Of a stretch of DNA of 64,000 bases, positions 63,224 to 64,000 are shown in pieces. The notes beneath the pieces were generated by a model. The model saw nothing but the letters and a program-made list of their open reading frames with translations, did no database searches and was not told the DNA's origin. The first letter of the stretch is position 1; the number at the start of each line of letters is the position of its first letter. The position numbers and the translations under genes were made by a program. Source of the stretch: JANQEU01 sp965242805 (GTDB lineage: Bacteria > Bacteroidota > Bacteroidia > Cytophagales > Cyclobacteriaceae); NCBI GenBank assembly GCA_965242805.1, contig CBDETD010000002.1, forward strand, positions 806,001 through 870,000. Direction: 5' to 3'.

Positions 63224-64000
63224 TTAATTCTTTCTTATTTCCTTTTGAAGTCGGTCAATTTTCTCTTCCTGCTCATCCAGTCGTTTATTCTGGTCGATAA
63301 TATACAAGGTTAACTCCTCGATCTTCTGGAGAAGTTTGGCGTTCATCTCACTAAGATTGATTCCATTGGCATCAACGTCCTGTTCTGATGGGATATCAGG
63401 AAGATGGTTATTTTCCTTGATAAAGCTTTCAACGTCCTCCAACTCCATTAATTCATAATCATCCTCAAAGACAAAATCGGACCATCCTGAAGATTCGACA
63501 TTTACCTCCCTGGCAGCCACAGACCCTTCAACTGCGAGTTTATGGGATCCCGTAGTGGCTGTGCCCACTCCAATGGCACCTGAACTGGTGAGGTGAAGTA
63601 ATCCGGTAGGACTTGCTACCTCGATTTTGATGGGTTCGGTGTTATTAACAGCATCCTGAATGACAAACTTTCCGGCGTTATCAACTCTCGTCTGCCAGGT
63701 TGCAACAGATGGTCGTTCAATCTGGATCCTGGGGTCTGCTGCACTCAGATGAAGAAGCTGTGTGGGATTGGTGGTCCCTACACCCACATTTCCAGAACCA
63801 TCAATTTTAAATTTGATTTTATCAGGACCATATTGTTGCAGTGCAGCTCCGGATGGAAATCGCCAAATTTCAAATGCATCAGCATTCGTCCGAGAATCTA
63901 ATTTAAAACCCCAACCTGGCATTGAACTATCATCCAATTCGAAATTATTTCCTCCTGTGAATTTTAAATTTTGTGAAATACCGACCCAATTATCAACCAG
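63224..64000 (-). CDS. Tail-fibre-like secreted protein, 5' end outside the window
   Basis: The frame stays open to the window edge (259 codons; residues LVDNWVGISQNLKFTGG at the edge), so the start is missing. Content: DSRTNADAFEIWRF, two NVGVGTTNPTQLLHLS / GAIGVGTATTGSHKLAVEG strands of the phage tail-fibre type, then the shared module FVFEDDYELMELEDVESFI, NNHLPDIPSE and LLQKIEELTLYIIDQNKRL with a coiled-coil end. It differs from the other module carriers by two GVGT strands. It sits upstream of the FN3 operon but ends at its own terminator. Confidence 0.85.
   Translation of the reverse strand: MVDNWVGISQNLKFTGGNNFELDDSSMPGWGFKLDSRTNADAFEIWRFPSGAALQQYGPDKIKFKIDGSGNVGVGTTNPTQLLHLSAADPRIQIERPSVATWQTRVDNAGKFVIQDAVNNTEPIKIEVASPTGLLHLTSSGAIGVGTATTGSHKLAVEGSVAAREVNVESSGWSDFVFEDDYELMELEDVESFIKENNHLPDIPSEQDVDANGINLSEMNAKLLQKIEELTLYIIDQNKRLDEQEEKIDRLQKEIRKN

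Overview
The window looks like Bacteroidota, most likely a free-living Cytophagales-type bacterium. The evidence is a moderately AT-rich genome, Spy/OmpH chaperones, CHAT-TPR proteins, DUF6443/SpvB-like Rhs pairs, tail-fibre-like C-termini on surface proteins, many lipoproteins with short lipoboxes, and TAnnTTTG-like -7 elements. No rRNA, tRNA, CRISPR array, phage or intact insertion sequence was found. The genus is not determinable from the sequence alone.

Positions 1-15420 are ordinary chromosome: a secreted protein / amidohydrolase / lipoprotein cluster, a cold-adaptation-like cluster (fatty-acid desaturase, small charged protein, cold-shock protein), secreted or lipoprotein hydrolases (M28 peptidase, class C beta-lactamase-like, sulfatase), an OmpA-like/coiled-coil pair, a TehB-like methyltransferase, an aldo/keto reductase and a solitary PAS protein.

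From 15486 to the right edge every gene is on the minus strand, in three large blocks. (A) 15486-26380: an ECF sigma factor, a membrane anti-sigma-like TPR protein and three tandem paralogous TPR-CHAT proteases, each with a signal peptide, an intact His/Cys dyad and a C-terminal membrane anchor. (B) 26528-37582: a 13-gene, almost gap-free type II secretion-like operon (pseudopilins, GspF, a minimal prepilin peptidase, GspE, secretin, L/M/C-like proteins) that also carries an FN3-like lipoprotein. (C) 39468-62613: a nine-gene, 23-kb operon encoding a 13xFN3 protein, a Spy-like chaperone, a DNRLRE/FN3/LRR protein, a tail-fibre-like protein, an OmpH-like chaperone, a lipoprotein, an SpvB-like Rhs protein, a giant Rhs protein ending in a His-rich nuclease-like toxin tip, and a probable immunity protein. 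A further tail-fibre-like gene runs off the right edge.

The most interesting observation is a 28-bp element (21 positions invariant) found once upstream of each of blocks A, B and C in the same orientation. It has the two-block look of an alternative sigma-factor promoter. I propose that the ECF sigma factor controls its own operon, the type II-like secretion operon and the Rhs/FN3 operon, with the periplasmic TPR-CHAT proteases acting on the membrane anti-sigma protein. This would parallel the known Craspase logic (TPR-CHAT, Csx30, CASP-sigma) but without CRISPR. The Rhs operon is bracketed by homologous direct repeats that include this element, a 7-bp minisatellite and terminator hairpins. 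The 1.9-kb gap between blocks B and C is filled by these repeats and holds no credible gene.
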